Assembly (NCBI GenBank): GCA_036306585.1
Contig: JAXJZF010000006.1
Coordinates: 62,001-126,000 of the forward strand
Direction of reading: 5' to 3'
DNA from: Aphodovivens sp036306585
Lineage (GTDB): Bacteria; Actinomycetota; Coriobacteriia; Coriobacteriales; Eggerthellaceae
DNA length: 64,000 nt
In this document: one piece after another, positions 48,825 through 58,500 of the stretch
Position numbering within the stretch: position 1 is the stretch's first letter
Layout of the letters: each line of letters begins with the position of its first letter
The notes under the pieces: generated by a model
The model's input: the letters and a program-made list of their open reading frames with translations, nothing else
The model's database searches: none
Told to the model about the DNA's origin: nothing
Made by a program: the position numbers and the translations under genes

Positions 48825-49748
48825 ATGGCAGATCTCACTGAAGTGGATTACATCTGGAAAAACGGGGAGATGGTTCCGTGGGCAGAGTGCACCACGCATG
48901 TGCTGTCTCATTCGCTGCACTATGGTTCCGCCGTGTTCGAGGGCGCTCGCTGCTACGAGGACCCCGAGTCCGGTAAGAGCTACATCTTCCGCCTGCGCGA
49001 TCATATGGAACGCCTGCATCGCAGCTGCAAGATCGCGATGATCGACCTGCCCTACACGGTCGACGAACTGTGCCAGGCGACCATCGACGTCATTCGCGCG
49101 AACAAACTGAAGAAGTGCTACATCCGCCCGCTGGTGTACCGTGGCTACGGACAGATGGGCGTCGATCCCACGGGCGCTCCGGTGGATGTGATCATCGCCG
49201 TGTGGCCTTGGGATTCCTACCTGGGCCCCGACGCGCTGCAGAACGGCGTGCCGGTGGGCGTTTCCTCTTGGCGCCAGCGCTCCATCAACGCCATTCCTCC
49301 TTCGATGAAGTCCGCCGCATCCTATATGAACTCCATCCTGGCGAAGCTCGAGGCAAAGCAGCACGGCTACGTTGAGGCCATCATGCTCAACGAACAGGGC
49401 CTGGTGTGCGAGGGCACGGGCGAGAACCTGTTCATCGTGCGCGATGGCGTGCTGTCCACACCTCCGCTGTCCGACGGCTTGCTGGAGGGCATCACCCGCG
49501 ACACCATTCTGTGCCTTGCCGACGACCTGGACATCCCCGCTATCGAGGAGAGCCTGACCCGCTCCGACCTCTACGTTGCCGACGAGGTGTTCTTCACCGG
49601 CTCCGCCGCCGAGCTCACCCCCATTGGATCCATCGACGGCCGCGAGGTGGGCAAGCCCGGCGAGGTCACCCGCGCCATCCAGGAACGCTTCTTCGACGTG
49701 GTGTACGGCCGTGTCGAGGAATACGCCGATTGGCTCACCGAGATCTAG
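48825..49748 (+). CDS. ilvE: Branched-chain amino acid aminotransferase
   Basis: PLP aminotransferase class IV, 307 residues, that makes leucine, isoleucine and valine from their 2-oxo acids. Motifs: HSLHYGSAVFEGARCY, RPLVYRGYGQMGV, SMKSAASYMNSILAKLEA with the PLP-lysine, and VCEGTGENLFIVRDG. ATG at 48825 follows AAAGGAAGGG. Next to citramalate synthase, it fits isoleucine synthesis. A terminator follows. Confidence 0.94.
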   Translation: MADLTEVDYIWKNGEMVPWAECTTHVLSHSLHYGSAVFEGARCYEDPESGKSYIFRLRDHMERLHRSCKIAMIDLPYTVDELCQATIDVIRANKLKKCYIRPLVYRGYGQMGVDPTGAPVDVIIAVWPWDSYLGPDALQNGVPVGVSSWRQRSINAIPPSMKSAASYMNSILAKLEAKQHGYVEAIMLNEQGLVCEGTGENLFIVRDGVLSTPPLSDGLLEGITRDTILCLADDLDIPAIEESLTRSDLYVADEVFFTGSAAELTPIGSIDGREVGKPGEVTRAIQERFFDVVYGRVEEYADWLTEI

Positions 49749-49761
49749 TTTTCCGTTGTCG

Positions 49762-49798
49762 CGCCGCCTCCTGCATAAAGGGGGCGGCGTGTTTTTTT
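49762..49798 (+). terminator. Terminator after ilvE
   Basis: CGCCGCCTCC pairs with GGGGGCGGCG (one G-T pair) with an 8-base loop, followed by TGTTTTTTT. Confidence 0.85.
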
Positions 49799-49814
49799 AT
49801 CTGCGAAGGGGGGG

Positions 49815-51413
49815 ATGGCCGCCATGCGCGTTTTCATGTATGACTGCACGCTGCGCGACGGCGAGCAGGGGGAGGGCATCTCTCTATCCCTCGAAGACAA
49901 GCTGCGCATCGTGGTGCGCTTGGATGCGCTGGGCATCGATTACGTGGAGGGCGGATTCCCCGCCTCCAATCCCAAGGACATCGAGTTCTTCCGACGCGTT
50001 CGCGAGCTGCCGCTGTCGCATGTCCGCGTGGCGGCGTTCGGCTCCACCTGCCGCAAAGGCGTCGCTGCGTGCGATGATGCCGGTTTGGCCGACTTGATTG
50101 GCAGCGGGGCGCCGACGGTCACCATCGTGGGGAAGACCTGGGACGCTCAGGTGACGCGCGCCCTGCAGACGTCGCTTGGCGAGAACCTGCGCATGATCTC
50201 CGACTCCGTCACCTTCCTCAAGCAGCAGGGGCGCGAGGTGGTATTCGACGCCGAGCACTTCTTCGACGGCTATAAGGCGAACTCCGAATATGCGCTCGAG
50301 TGCGTACGGGCGGCATCGAAGGCAGGTGCCGACTCCATCGATTTGTGCGAGACCAACGGCGGCGCCCTGCCCCACGAGGTGTCGGCTGCCGTATCCGCCG
50401 TGATGCAGGCGCTGCCCGGGCAGAAGGTGGGCATTCATTGCCACGACGATTCCGGCTGCGCGGTGGCTAATTCGCTGGCGGCCGTGCACGCGGGCGCAAC
50501 CCAGGTACAGGGCACCGTCAACGGCATCGGCGAGCGCGTGGGCAATGCCGACCTGCTCACCGTCATCGCGAATCTCGAGCTGAAGATGAGCTACGACGCC
50601 ATCGGACGCGACAACCTCAAGCAGCTCACCGAGGTGGCGAAGTTCGTGGCGGAAACCTGCAACATCTCGGTTCCGGCGCATCACCCCTACACCGGCTCGG
50701 CGGCGTTCGCCCATAAAGGCGGGCTGCATGCCAGCGCCATCGCGCGCTTCCCCGAAGCCTACGAGCACACGCGCCCTGAATATGTGGGGAATTCCACGCG
50801 CATGCTGGTGAGCGAGCTCGCCGGCAAGGCGTCGCTGGTGGCGAAGGCGAAAAGCCTCGGGGTGGACCTTGCGAACTACCCCGACACCACGCAGAAGATC
50901 CTCGACGAGGTGAAGCAGCGCGAGGCGCAAGGCTATTCCTACGAGGTGGCCGACGGCTCGCTGGGCATCCTGCTGCTCAGACATCTGGGAAGCTACAAGC
51001 CCCATTTCACGCTGGAGAGCTTCCGCGTGATCGTGGACGATCGCGAAGACACCGGCGCTCTGGCGAAGGATGCCATGAGCGAGGCGACCATCAAGATACA
51101 CGTGGGCGACAAGCGCTTCGTCGCCACCGGCGAGGGCGCAGGCCCCGTGGAAGCGCTCGATGTGGCGTTGCGTATGGCCATTGGCGAGTTCTTTCCCCAG
51201 GTGGATGGCATGGAACTGGTAGACTTCAAGGTGCGCATCCTCGATGAGAACGTCGGAACCGGCGCCATCACGCGTGTCCTCATCACCACCAGCGACGGCA
51301 CGGCCAGCTGGGGGACCGTGGGGGTTTCCGAGAACATCATCGAGGCCTCGTGGAATGCGCTCGTCGATTCCATCGAGTACGGCCTGCATCGGCAGGAGCT
51401 TGCGCTGCGGTAG
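49815..51413 (+). CDS. cimA: (R)-citramalate synthase
   Basis: DRE-TIM enzyme of 532 residues in the citramalate/isopropylmalate synthase family: TLRDGEQGEGISLSLEDKL with the metal Asp and Arg, IHCHDDSGCAVANSLAAV, GTVNGIGERVGNADL, and HKGGLHASAIAR. The C-terminal LeuA dimerisation and regulatory domain (about residues 375-525) is present. The DGEQGEG start and long linker fit CimA, which condenses pyruvate with acetyl-CoA for isoleucine, though a substrate switch to isopropylmalate cannot be excluded. ATG at 49815 lies right after a GGGGGG tract; an ATG three codons later may be used. Confidence 0.88.
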   Translation: MAAMRVFMYDCTLRDGEQGEGISLSLEDKLRIVVRLDALGIDYVEGGFPASNPKDIEFFRRVRELPLSHVRVAAFGSTCRKGVAACDDAGLADLIGSGAPTVTIVGKTWDAQVTRALQTSLGENLRMISDSVTFLKQQGREVVFDAEHFFDGYKANSEYALECVRAASKAGADSIDLCETNGGALPHEVSAAVSAVMQALPGQKVGIHCHDDSGCAVANSLAAVHAGATQVQGTVNGIGERVGNADLLTVIANLELKMSYDAIGRDNLKQLTEVAKFVAETCNISVPAHHPYTGSAAFAHKGGLHASAIARFPEAYEHTRPEYVGNSTRMLVSELAGKASLVAKAKSLGVDLANYPDTTQKILDEVKQREAQGYSYEVADGSLGILLLRHLGSYKPHFTLESFRVIVDDREDTGALAKDAMSEATIKIHVGDKRFVATGEGAGPVEALDVALRMAIGEFFPQVDGMELVDFKVRILDENVGTGAITRVLITTSDGTASWGTVGVSENIIEASWNALVDSIEYGLHRQELALR

Positions 51414-51460
51414 ATGCCGCATGTCCGCCTCGGCGGATCAGGGAAAGGAAAGGTGTGAAT

Positions 51461-51757
51461 ATGGCAGAGATGAGAACGCCCGATGTGGACAACTTGCTGA
51501 GCGTGCTGGCGGCGCTCGACGACGAAGACGTTATCTTCTCTTTGCTGGAAGACCTGTTCACGCCTCGTGAAATCAAAGAGACCTCGCAGCGTCTGGCCGT
51601 TGCGCGCCTGCTGTCGCAGGGCAAATCCTATTCCGCTATCGAAAAGGAAACCGGGGCATCCGCCACCACCATCGCGCGCGTGTCGAAATGCCTGGCATAC
51701 GGCGCCGGCGGATACGCCGCGGCGCTGGAGGTTCTGGAGAAAGGAACGGTGCGCTAG
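51461..51757 (+). CDS. TrpR/YerC-family helix-turn-helix regulator
   Basis: The 98-residue protein matches YerC/YecD-type relatives of TrpR: LEDLFTPREIKETSQRLAVARLLSQGKSY then SAIEKETGASATTIARVSKCLAYGAGGY, the second half being the DNA-binding HTH. ATG at 51461 follows AAAGGAAAGG. One base separates its stop from the next gene, so they are cotranscribed. Ligand and target unknown. Confidence 0.9.
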   Translation: MAEMRTPDVDNLLSVLAALDDEDVIFSLLEDLFTPREIKETSQRLAVARLLSQGKSYSAIEKETGASATTIARVSKCLAYGAGGYAAALEVLEKGTVR

Positions 51758-51758
51758 C

Positions 51759-52322
51759 ATGAAGCGCCTGCTTATCGTGGTCGACTACCAAAAGGATTTC
51801 GTCGACGGGAGCCTGGGGTTCGCGGGCGCTGCCGATCTTGACGGGCGCATCGCCGAGAAGATCGCCTCGTATCGCGCCACGGGCGACGAGGTGGCCTTCA
51901 CCTTCGACTCTCATCGGCGCGACTACCTGCACACGCAGGAGGGTCGCAATCTTCCCATTGAGCACTGCATCGACGGGACGCCGGGCCATGACCTGTACGG
52001 CGAGACGGCGCTGATGCTGCGCGATTCCGATGCCGTGTTCAAAAAGCCCTCGTTCGGCTCGGTAGAGCTGTTCGAACGCCTGCGCTCCTCGCAGCGTGCC
52101 GCCGATTCGATGGGTTGCCAGCCGTTCACCAGCATCGAGCTGGTGGGGCTGGTGTCCAATATCTGCGTCATCTCCAACGCCGTGCTGGCGAAAACCGCCT
52201 GTCCCGAGGTTCCCGTCATCGTGGACGCCGCCTGCACCGCTTCGGGGGACCCCAAGCTGCATGAGGAGGCGCTCGACGTCATGGAGGGCCTTCAGATCCA
52301 GGTGGTCAACCGCGCCGAATAG
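51759..52322 (+). CDS. Isochorismatase/nicotinamidase-family cysteine hydrolase
   Basis: The 187-residue protein has the triad of the family: Asp in VVDYQKDFV (about residue 8), a lysine in FKKPSFGS (about 89), and Cys in LVGLVSNICVISNAV (about 136). Members hydrolyse nicotinamide, isochorismate or ureido groups. Metal-binding DSHRRDYL is nicotinamidase-like, but a clear HCIDGT region (EHCIDGTPGHDL) also fits. ATG at 51759 is coupled to the regulator gene. Substrate unproven; nicotinamidase is a good guess. Confidence 0.85.
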   Translation: MKRLLIVVDYQKDFVDGSLGFAGAADLDGRIAEKIASYRATGDEVAFTFDSHRRDYLHTQEGRNLPIEHCIDGTPGHDLYGETALMLRDSDAVFKKPSFGSVELFERLRSSQRAADSMGCQPFTSIELVGLVSNICVISNAVLAKTACPEVPVIVDAACTASGDPKLHEEALDVMEGLQIQVVNRAE

Positions 52323-52358
52323 CGCTTGCGTCTGCTTCCTGCTGGCGGGTCGGCGGCG

Positions 52359-52979
52359 CTAGCGTGCATGCCGTGCGAAACCGTCCAAGATGAGCTGTGC
52401 ACGGGTGCTGATGGGGTAGGGGTTCTCTTTCAGGAACCGGGGAATGTCCTTGATGGCAAGTTCGAAGGGGATGATGAGTTCGCCTTCCTCCGGTGTGGCG
52501 TCTGTCACTTTCTCCACTTGGGCGAACGCCACTTGAATGGTCTCGTCGGTGAATCCTGCCGACGAATACCCCACCTGGGGCAGCAGCTCCAGAGGCTCTT
52601 CCACGTCGTGGCGAAGGGCGAAGCCGGTTTCTTCGCGCAGCTCGCGGTCGACGCTCTCGGCGGGGTCTTCGCCAGGATCGACGAGTCCGGCGGGAAATGC
52701 GATGGTCCAGCTGTTCAGCGGATAGCGGAACTCGCGGATGAGCACCAACGTGCCCTGCGGGGTCTGCGGGACCACGCATACGGCATCTGCCATCGGAGGC
52801 ACCCCGCGGCCGTTGCCTTCCAGCTCGGCGCGGTAGTCATCGGGCCCCTTGCGCGAGGCGCTGTCGTACTGCAGCTGTTTGCCATCAGCGGTTTCGTAAT
52901 GCAGCACGTACTTCTTGATCCACCCATCGGCCTTCAGCTCCAGGTCGACGAACCGTGGCTTCTCGCTATCGGGGCTCAT
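52359..52979 (-). CDS. nudF: ADP-ribose pyrophosphatase-type Nudix hydrolase
   Basis: The 206-residue protein has a full Nudix box in GLVDPGEDPAESVDRELREE followed by TGF (GX5EX7REUXEEXGU), the substrate segment IREFRYPLNSWTIAFPAG before it, and EVEKVTD-type C-terminal helix. It resembles ADP-ribose diphosphatases (hydrolyse ADP-ribose to AMP and ribose 5-phosphate). ATG at 52979 follows AAGGAG. It lies convergent with the hydrolase gene. Paired with a nicotinamidase-like enzyme, it may belong to NAD turnover. Confidence 0.88.
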   Translation of the reverse strand: MSPDSEKPRFVDLELKADGWIKKYVLHYETADGKQLQYDSASRKGPDDYRAELEGNGRGVPPMADAVCVVPQTPQGTLVLIREFRYPLNSWTIAFPAGLVDPGEDPAESVDRELREETGFALRHDVEEPLELLPQVGYSSAGFTDETIQVAFAQVEKVTDATPEEGELIIPFELAIKDIPRFLKENPYPISTRAQLILDGFARHAR

Positions 52980-53024
52980 GTTGCTCCTTCGTTTCGCTTC
53001 CTTCGTTTTTTACTCATAGTAGCA

Positions 53025-53050
53025 GGAAAGCGGCCCGAAAGCCGCTTTCC
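53025..53050 (-). terminator. Hairpin downstream of hsp20
   Basis: GGAAAGCGGC pairs perfectly with GCCGCTTTCC around a 6-base loop. It lies about 100 bp beyond the hsp20 stop on the minus strand and just upstream of nudF. No T run follows. Confidence 0.45.
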
Positions 53051-53152
53051 GATTGCGTTGCCGAGTTTATACAACGCGATTGTTCTTGCCGCATGGGGAG
53101 AGAGGAGGCGCCATGCGGCCGTGTTGTCTGGGTGAAACGTGCAGCGAAGGAA

Positions 53153-53602
53153 TTAGCCCTCGATGGCGATGGTCTTCTTCTCTTCCAGCTTGGGCTGCTC
53201 CTGCTTCTTCGGGATGCAGATCTTCAGAGTACCATCTTCGAACTTCGCTTTGATATCCTTCTCCTCGACGTCATCGCCGACGTAGAAGGTGCGGCTGCAC
53301 TTGCCGCTGAAGCGCTCCTTGCGCACGTAGGTGCCCTTAACGTCCTTGTCCTCGGACTCAGACTTGGTCTCCGCTTCGATGTGCAGGTAGCCGTCGTTGA
53401 GCTCGGCATGGACATCGTCCTTTTTGAAGCCGGGCATGTCGATGACCATCTCGAAGCCATCATCGGTCTCCTTGATGTCGGTGCGCATCAGCGTGGCGGG
53501 CTGGGCGGTGGGCATCGGGGTGTTGAAGAAGGCATCAAACGGATCGAACATGAAATCGCTCAATAGACCGCGGTTCCTTCTCGTAGGCATAAGCATAGAC
53601 AT
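53153..53602 (-). CDS. hsp20: Small heat shock protein, Hsp20/alpha-crystallin
   Basis: The 149-residue chaperone holds unfolded proteins. It has an N-terminal arm (MSMLMPTRRNRGLLSDFM, FDAFFNTPM), an alpha-crystallin domain (about residues 40-130; FEMVIDMPGFKKDDVHAELND, YLHIEAET, SRTFYVGDDVEEKDIKAKFEDGTLKICIP), and a short lysine-rich tail with the I-x-I-type anchor (IAIEG). The start ATG at 53602 is preceded by AGGAG; a TTG two codons before it is also possible. A CIRCE operator lies at 53720-53746, so HrcA repression is expected. Confidence 0.93.
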   Translation of the reverse strand: MSMLMPTRRNRGLLSDFMFDPFDAFFNTPMPTAQPATLMRTDIKETDDGFEMVIDMPGFKKDDVHAELNDGYLHIEAETKSESEDKDVKGTYVRKERFSGKCSRTFYVGDDVEEKDIKAKFEDGTLKICIPKKQEQPKLEEKKTIAIEG

Positions 53603-53719
53603 AACCAATCATCTCCTCTGAATGCGGGGCTTGGGAGGTTTTTACGGGAACCATCTGGTGTTTCCCGGTGGCCCCTTGAGGCCCCTTTCCTTTGTTCGAG
53701 TATGTTTTACAACCGCGAA

Positions 53720-53746
53720 TTAGCACTGTCAAGCTGAGAGTGCTAA
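53720..53746. promoter_or_regulatory. CIRCE element (HrcA operator) upstream of hsp20
   Basis: TTAGCACTG-N9-GAGTGCTAA matches the CIRCE consensus TTAGCACTC-N9-GAGTGCTAA with one mismatch in the left arm. It is 118 bp upstream of the hsp20 start. HrcA would repress hsp20 until heat stress. Confidence 0.92.
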
Positions 53747-53783
53747 AGGTACCGTTCTGTTACTTTTCCCGATGGAGGACACG

Positions 53784-53815
53784 AAAAACGGGCGGCAAAG
53801 GGGTGCCGCCCGTTT
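53784..53815 (-). terminator. Terminator after the M18 aminopeptidase gene
   Basis: On the minus strand AAACGGGCGGCA pairs with TGCCGCCCGTTT (12 bp) around a 6-base loop, followed by a TTTTT run (53784-53788). It is 37 bp after the aminopeptidase stop. Confidence 0.88.
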
Positions 53816-53851
53816 GGCTGCGCTGCGCTATACGAGGGGTGGAAGCGCGCG

Positions 53852-55267
53852 TTATGCGTTGCGTAGGAAGGCCTCGTAGCCGCGGCGCGCTTCGAAGATG
53901 TCGGCCTTGCTGGTAACCTCCCATGGGGCGTGCATAGAAAGCACCGCCACGCCGGAGTCGATCACGTCCATGCCGTACTTGGCGGGGATGTAGGCGATGG
54001 TCCCGCCGCCGCCCGCGTCGACCTTGCCTAGCTCGGCGGTCTGGAACGCCACGCCGGCGTCGTCCATCACGCGGCGCACGCGCGCGACGAATTCGGCGGA
54101 GGCGTCGTTGGAACCGCTTTTTCCGCGCGCTCCGGTGTACTTGTTGAATACCAGGCCACGGCCCAGGTAGGCGGAGTTCTTCATTTCGAACACGTTAGCG
54201 TAGGCGGGGTCGAACCCGGCCGACACATCGGAGGACAGCATGCGGCAGCCGTGCAGCGCGCGGCGCAGCGCAAGTGGGGACTCCTCGCCGGTGAGCGCCA
54301 GGACCTCGGCTATGGTGTTCTCGAAAAACTGCGAGGCCATGCCGGTGGCGCCCACCGAGCCGATCTCCTCTTTATCCACCAGCACGGTGACGGCGGTGCG
54401 CTCGAGGCTTTCGCCGGCAAGCGCCAGCTGGGCGGCAAGCGAAGTGTAGGCGCACACGCGGTCGTCCTGGCCGTAGCCCAGCACCATGCTGCGATCGAAG
54501 CCGCATTCGCGGGCACGGCCGGCGGGCACCACTTCGATCTCGGCGGAGAGGAAGTCCTCTTCGTCGATGCCGTAATGCTCGGCCAGAAGCTGCAGGATTC
54601 GGGCTTTCACCGGCTCCTTCTCGGCGTCGGCGGCGTCTTCGCCTTCGGGTTCCCTCTCGGCGGCGGGGCGGTTGCCCACCAAAACGTCCAGCGCCTCGCC
54701 TTCCACGGCTTCGCTTGCCTTCTTCGCCATCTGCTGGTTGCCTAGGTGGGGCAGCAGGTCGGTCACGCAGAACACCGGGTCGGAGGCGTCCTCTCCCAGG
54801 CGCACCTCCACGACCGAGCCGTCCTTCTTCGCGATGACGCCGTGCAGCGCCAGCGGAAGCGTGACCCACTGGTAGTTCTTAATGCCGCCGTAGTAATGCG
54901 TGTCCAGAAAAGCGAATCCGTTGCTCTCATACAACGGGTTCTGCTTCACGTCCAGACGCGGCGAGTCGATGTGCGCGCCCAGGATGTTGGCACCTTCGGC
55001 AAGCGGCGCGCTACCCAGTTGCACCAGGATGACGGCCTTGCCGCGCTCGCTTGCCCACACCTTGTCACCCGGCTTCAGCGCGCGTCCCTCGTACAGGGCC
55101 TCCTCCAGGCTGCGGTACCCGGCCTCTTCCGCCAGGGCGATGGTGGCGGCGGCGCACTCGCGCTCGGTCTTGTTGGTGGAGATGAAGTCGATGTAGCTGC
55201 CGGCGAGCTTCTCGAGCTCCGCCGACTGGGCTTCGTCGTACTTCTTCCAAGCAACATCGCGTTCCAT
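53852..55267 (-). CDS. apeB: M18-family aminopeptidase
   Basis: The 471-residue metallopeptidase belongs to the M18 family (aspartyl aminopeptidase-like). Motifs: GAHIDSPRLDVKQNPLYE, LDTHYYGGIKNYQWV, GIDEEDFLSAEIEVVPA, VTVLVDKEEIGSVGATGMASQF, SSDVSAGFDPAYANVF and the C-terminal DAGGGGTIAYIPA and LSMHAPWEVTSKAD, including the His and Asp/Glu metal ligands. ATG at 55267 follows AAAGGAGA; a longer open frame is spurious. A zinc-dependent exopeptidase for acidic or neutral N-terminal residues. It is divergent from the ABC exporter. Confidence 0.93.
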   Translation of the reverse strand: MERDVAWKKYDEAQSAELEKLAGSYIDFISTNKTERECAAATIALAEEAGYRSLEEALYEGRALKPGDKVWASERGKAVILVQLGSAPLAEGANILGAHIDSPRLDVKQNPLYESNGFAFLDTHYYGGIKNYQWVTLPLALHGVIAKKDGSVVEVRLGEDASDPVFCVTDLLPHLGNQQMAKKASEAVEGEALDVLVGNRPAAEREPEGEDAADAEKEPVKARILQLLAEHYGIDEEDFLSAEIEVVPAGRARECGFDRSMVLGYGQDDRVCAYTSLAAQLALAGESLERTAVTVLVDKEEIGSVGATGMASQFFENTIAEVLALTGEESPLALRRALHGCRMLSSDVSAGFDPAYANVFEMKNSAYLGRGLVFNKYTGARGKSGSNDASAEFVARVRRVMDDAGVAFQTAELGKVDAGGGGTIAYIPAKYGMDVIDSGVAVLSMHAPWEVTSKADIFEARRGYEAFLRNA

Positions 55268-55515
55268 GTAGCGAGTCTCCTTTCTTGGAATGATGGATGG
55301 GCGCCGTGGGCGCCCTTGCGGTTCACCGCAGCATTGTAACGCGCGCATGGAAAAGGGGAAGCGAAAGGGAGCATGCCGGCTGCGAGGTGTTTCTTTTCGG
55401 TAGCCGTTGCATGGCGGCTCGCGCGCACCCCGGTGTTGCGAGACAATGGAAAAAGCGCGTTTACGCACTCGGCGAAACGCCGCGCATCCTGCGAATGCAA
55501 CCTGAAAGGCACCCC

Positions 55516-58500
55516 ATGCTGGAACTGCGTGATATCTGCAAGTCGTACACCACTGGGACGTTCGTCCAGAAGGCGCTCGACCATGTTTCCATCGCTTTCC
55601 GCGACAGCGAGTTCGTGGCCATTCTCGGGCCGTCGGGGTCGGGCAAGACCACTTTGCTCAACATCGTGGGCGGGCTCGACCATTACGATGCGGGCGACTT
55701 GGTGATCGACGGCGTCTCCACCCGCGAGTATAAGGATCGCGACTGGGACGCCTATCGCAACAACCGCGTGGGCTTCGTGTTCCAGAGCTACAACCTCATT
55801 CCTCACCAGACTATCTTGGCCAACGTGGAATTGGCGCTCACGCTTTCGGGCGTGTCGCGTGCCGAGCGTCGCATTCGGGCGCTCGGCGCGTTGGAGCAGG
55901 TGGGGCTGCGCGAGCATGCCGACAAAAAGCCCAGCCAGCTTTCCGGTGGCCAGATGCAGCGTGTCGCCATCGCACGCGCCCTCATCAACGACCCCGAGAT
56001 CCTGCTAGCCGACGAACCCACTGGCGCGCTCGATTCCAAGACCAGCGTGCAGGTGATGGATCTGCTCACCGAAATCGCCAAGGACCGTCTCGTGGTGATG
56101 GTCACGCATAACCCCGAGCTAGCCAAGCAGTACGCCACGCGCATCGTGAACCTTGCCGACGGCGTCATCTGCAGCGACACGCAGCCATTCGACCCCGCTC
56201 TCGAACCGCCCACGCGCGCGGCCAAGCCTGCCAGGCGCACGCGCATGGGCTTTCTCACGGCTCTTTCGCTTTCATTCAACAACCTCATGACGAAGAAGGG
56301 CCGCACCATCATGACGGCCTTCGCCGGTTCCATCGGCATCATCGGCATTGCTGCCATTCTGTCGCTGGCGAACGGCGTGAACAACTACATCGCCAGCGTA
56401 GAGGAGGAGACGCTTTCCGAATATCCGCTGCAGATCCAAAGCACCGGTTTGGATATGACTTCCATGCTGGTGGGGGCAAGTTCCGAGGAGGGAGACGCAG
56501 CTGCGGCCGACGACGGCTCGCAGGACGGGGGAGACAGCGTGCATGTGGTGGAGATGCTCACCAATATGCTGTCTAGCGTGAGCAGCAACGATCTGGCATC
56601 GCTGAAGGCCTACCTCGATTCCGGTGAAAGCGGCATCGAGCAGTACACCAATTCCGTTGAATACTCCTACGATGTGGCGCCGCAGATCTTCAGCTCTGAC
56701 ACCGAAACCGTCCATCAGGTGAATCCCGATTCGTCGCTGTCGTCGTTGGGCATCAGCTCGCAGGCCAGCACCAACAGCATCATGAGCGCCACCATGAGCA
56801 CCGACGTGTTCTACGAGATGCCCTCCGATCCCAATCTATACCAAGATCAATACGAGGTGAAAGCGGGGCGCTGGCCCGAGAGTTATAACGAATGCGTGCT
56901 GGTGCTGACCGGCTCGGGCGGTATGAGCGACTTCATGCTGTACACGCTGGGCCTGCGCGACCCCGCCGAGCTGCAGGGCATGGTGCAGCAGTTCGCCGCG
57001 GAAGAGGATGTGACCACGCCTACCGACATAACCGATCCGTCCTACCAGGACATCTTGGGCATCACCTTCAAGCTGGTGGATGCGTCCGACTACTACGAAT
57101 ACGACGCCGACTACAACGTGTGGCGCGACAAGACCGATGACGTCGATTACATGCGCAACCTGGTGCAAAACGGTGAGGACATGCATATCGTGGGAATTGT
57201 CCAGCCGCGCGAGGACGCTTCCGCCTCCATGCTGTCCGCGGGCATCAACTACCCGGCATCGCTTACTCAGCACGTCATCGACCAGGCGGTGCAAAGCCAA
57301 ATCGTCCAAGACCAGCTGGCCGATCCTGCCGTGGACGTGTTCACCGGCAAGGAATTCGGCGCCGAGGACGAGGGAGGCTCATCGGAATTCAACATGGACT
57401 CGCTGTTCACGGTGGACGGCAACGCGTTGAGCGCGGCGTTCACCATCGACCAGAGCGCGCTAACGGCGGGGTTGGGTAGCATGGATCTGGATCTGTCCAG
57501 CGTGAGCATCGACCCGTCGCAGCTGCCCGCCTTCGACGCGTCAAGCGTCCAGATCGATCCGAACAGCATGGATTTGTCGGGGCTGAGCTTCGACTTGAGC
57601 GGACTCGACCTCTCGTTCGACGGAGCACAGCCCACGATTGACTCTGCCGCCATCGGCACCGCCATGGCGCAGGTCATGCAGGGCTTCGGTGATTGGTTCG
57701 CCCAGCATTCCGGTGAATACGCCGATTACAGCGAGGCTGTTTCCGCCTATTTCGCCGACCCGACGGTCAGCCAGCAGATGAGCGACGCCATCGCCGGCGC
57801 CATCGACACCGCGGGCATGCAGGAGGGCATCGCCGAGCAGGTGCAGCAGCAGGTGGGGACGGCGGTGCAGCAGCAGCTGGTGCCGCAGATCGCCGCCGCG
57901 CTGGGGCAGGCCATCCAGCAGCAGCTGCAAACCGCCATCCAGGCCTACATGACCCAGACCATGACGGCAGTGATGTCGCAGATGGGCGCCACGCTGCAGC
58001 AGCAGGTGGGCGCTGCCATGGAACAGTCCATGAGCCAGCTTGCCGCCAATATGGCCAACGCCATGCACATCGATGAATCGGCCTTCGCCGATGCTTTCCA
58101 GCTCAACATGGACGAGGACGACCTGACCGAGCTCATGATGTCGATGATGGGCTCGGGCGAGGCCACCTACGACGGTAACCTGGCGAGCCTGGGCTACGCT
58201 GACGTGGGCAAGCCCTCCGAGATCGCCATCTACCCCATCGACTTCCAGGGCAAGGAAAACGTGCTGCAGATCCTCGACGACTACAACGCGCGCATGGAGG
58301 GTTCCGGCCAGGACGACAAGGTGATCACCTACACCGACATCGTGGGCACGCTTATGAGCTCGGTGACCACCATCGTCGACATGATCAGCTACGTGCTCAT
58401 CGCGTTTGTTGCCATCTCGCTGGTGGTGAGCTCCATCATGATCGGCGTCATCACCTACATCAGCGTGCTCGAGCGCCGCAAGGAGATCGGAATCCTGCGC

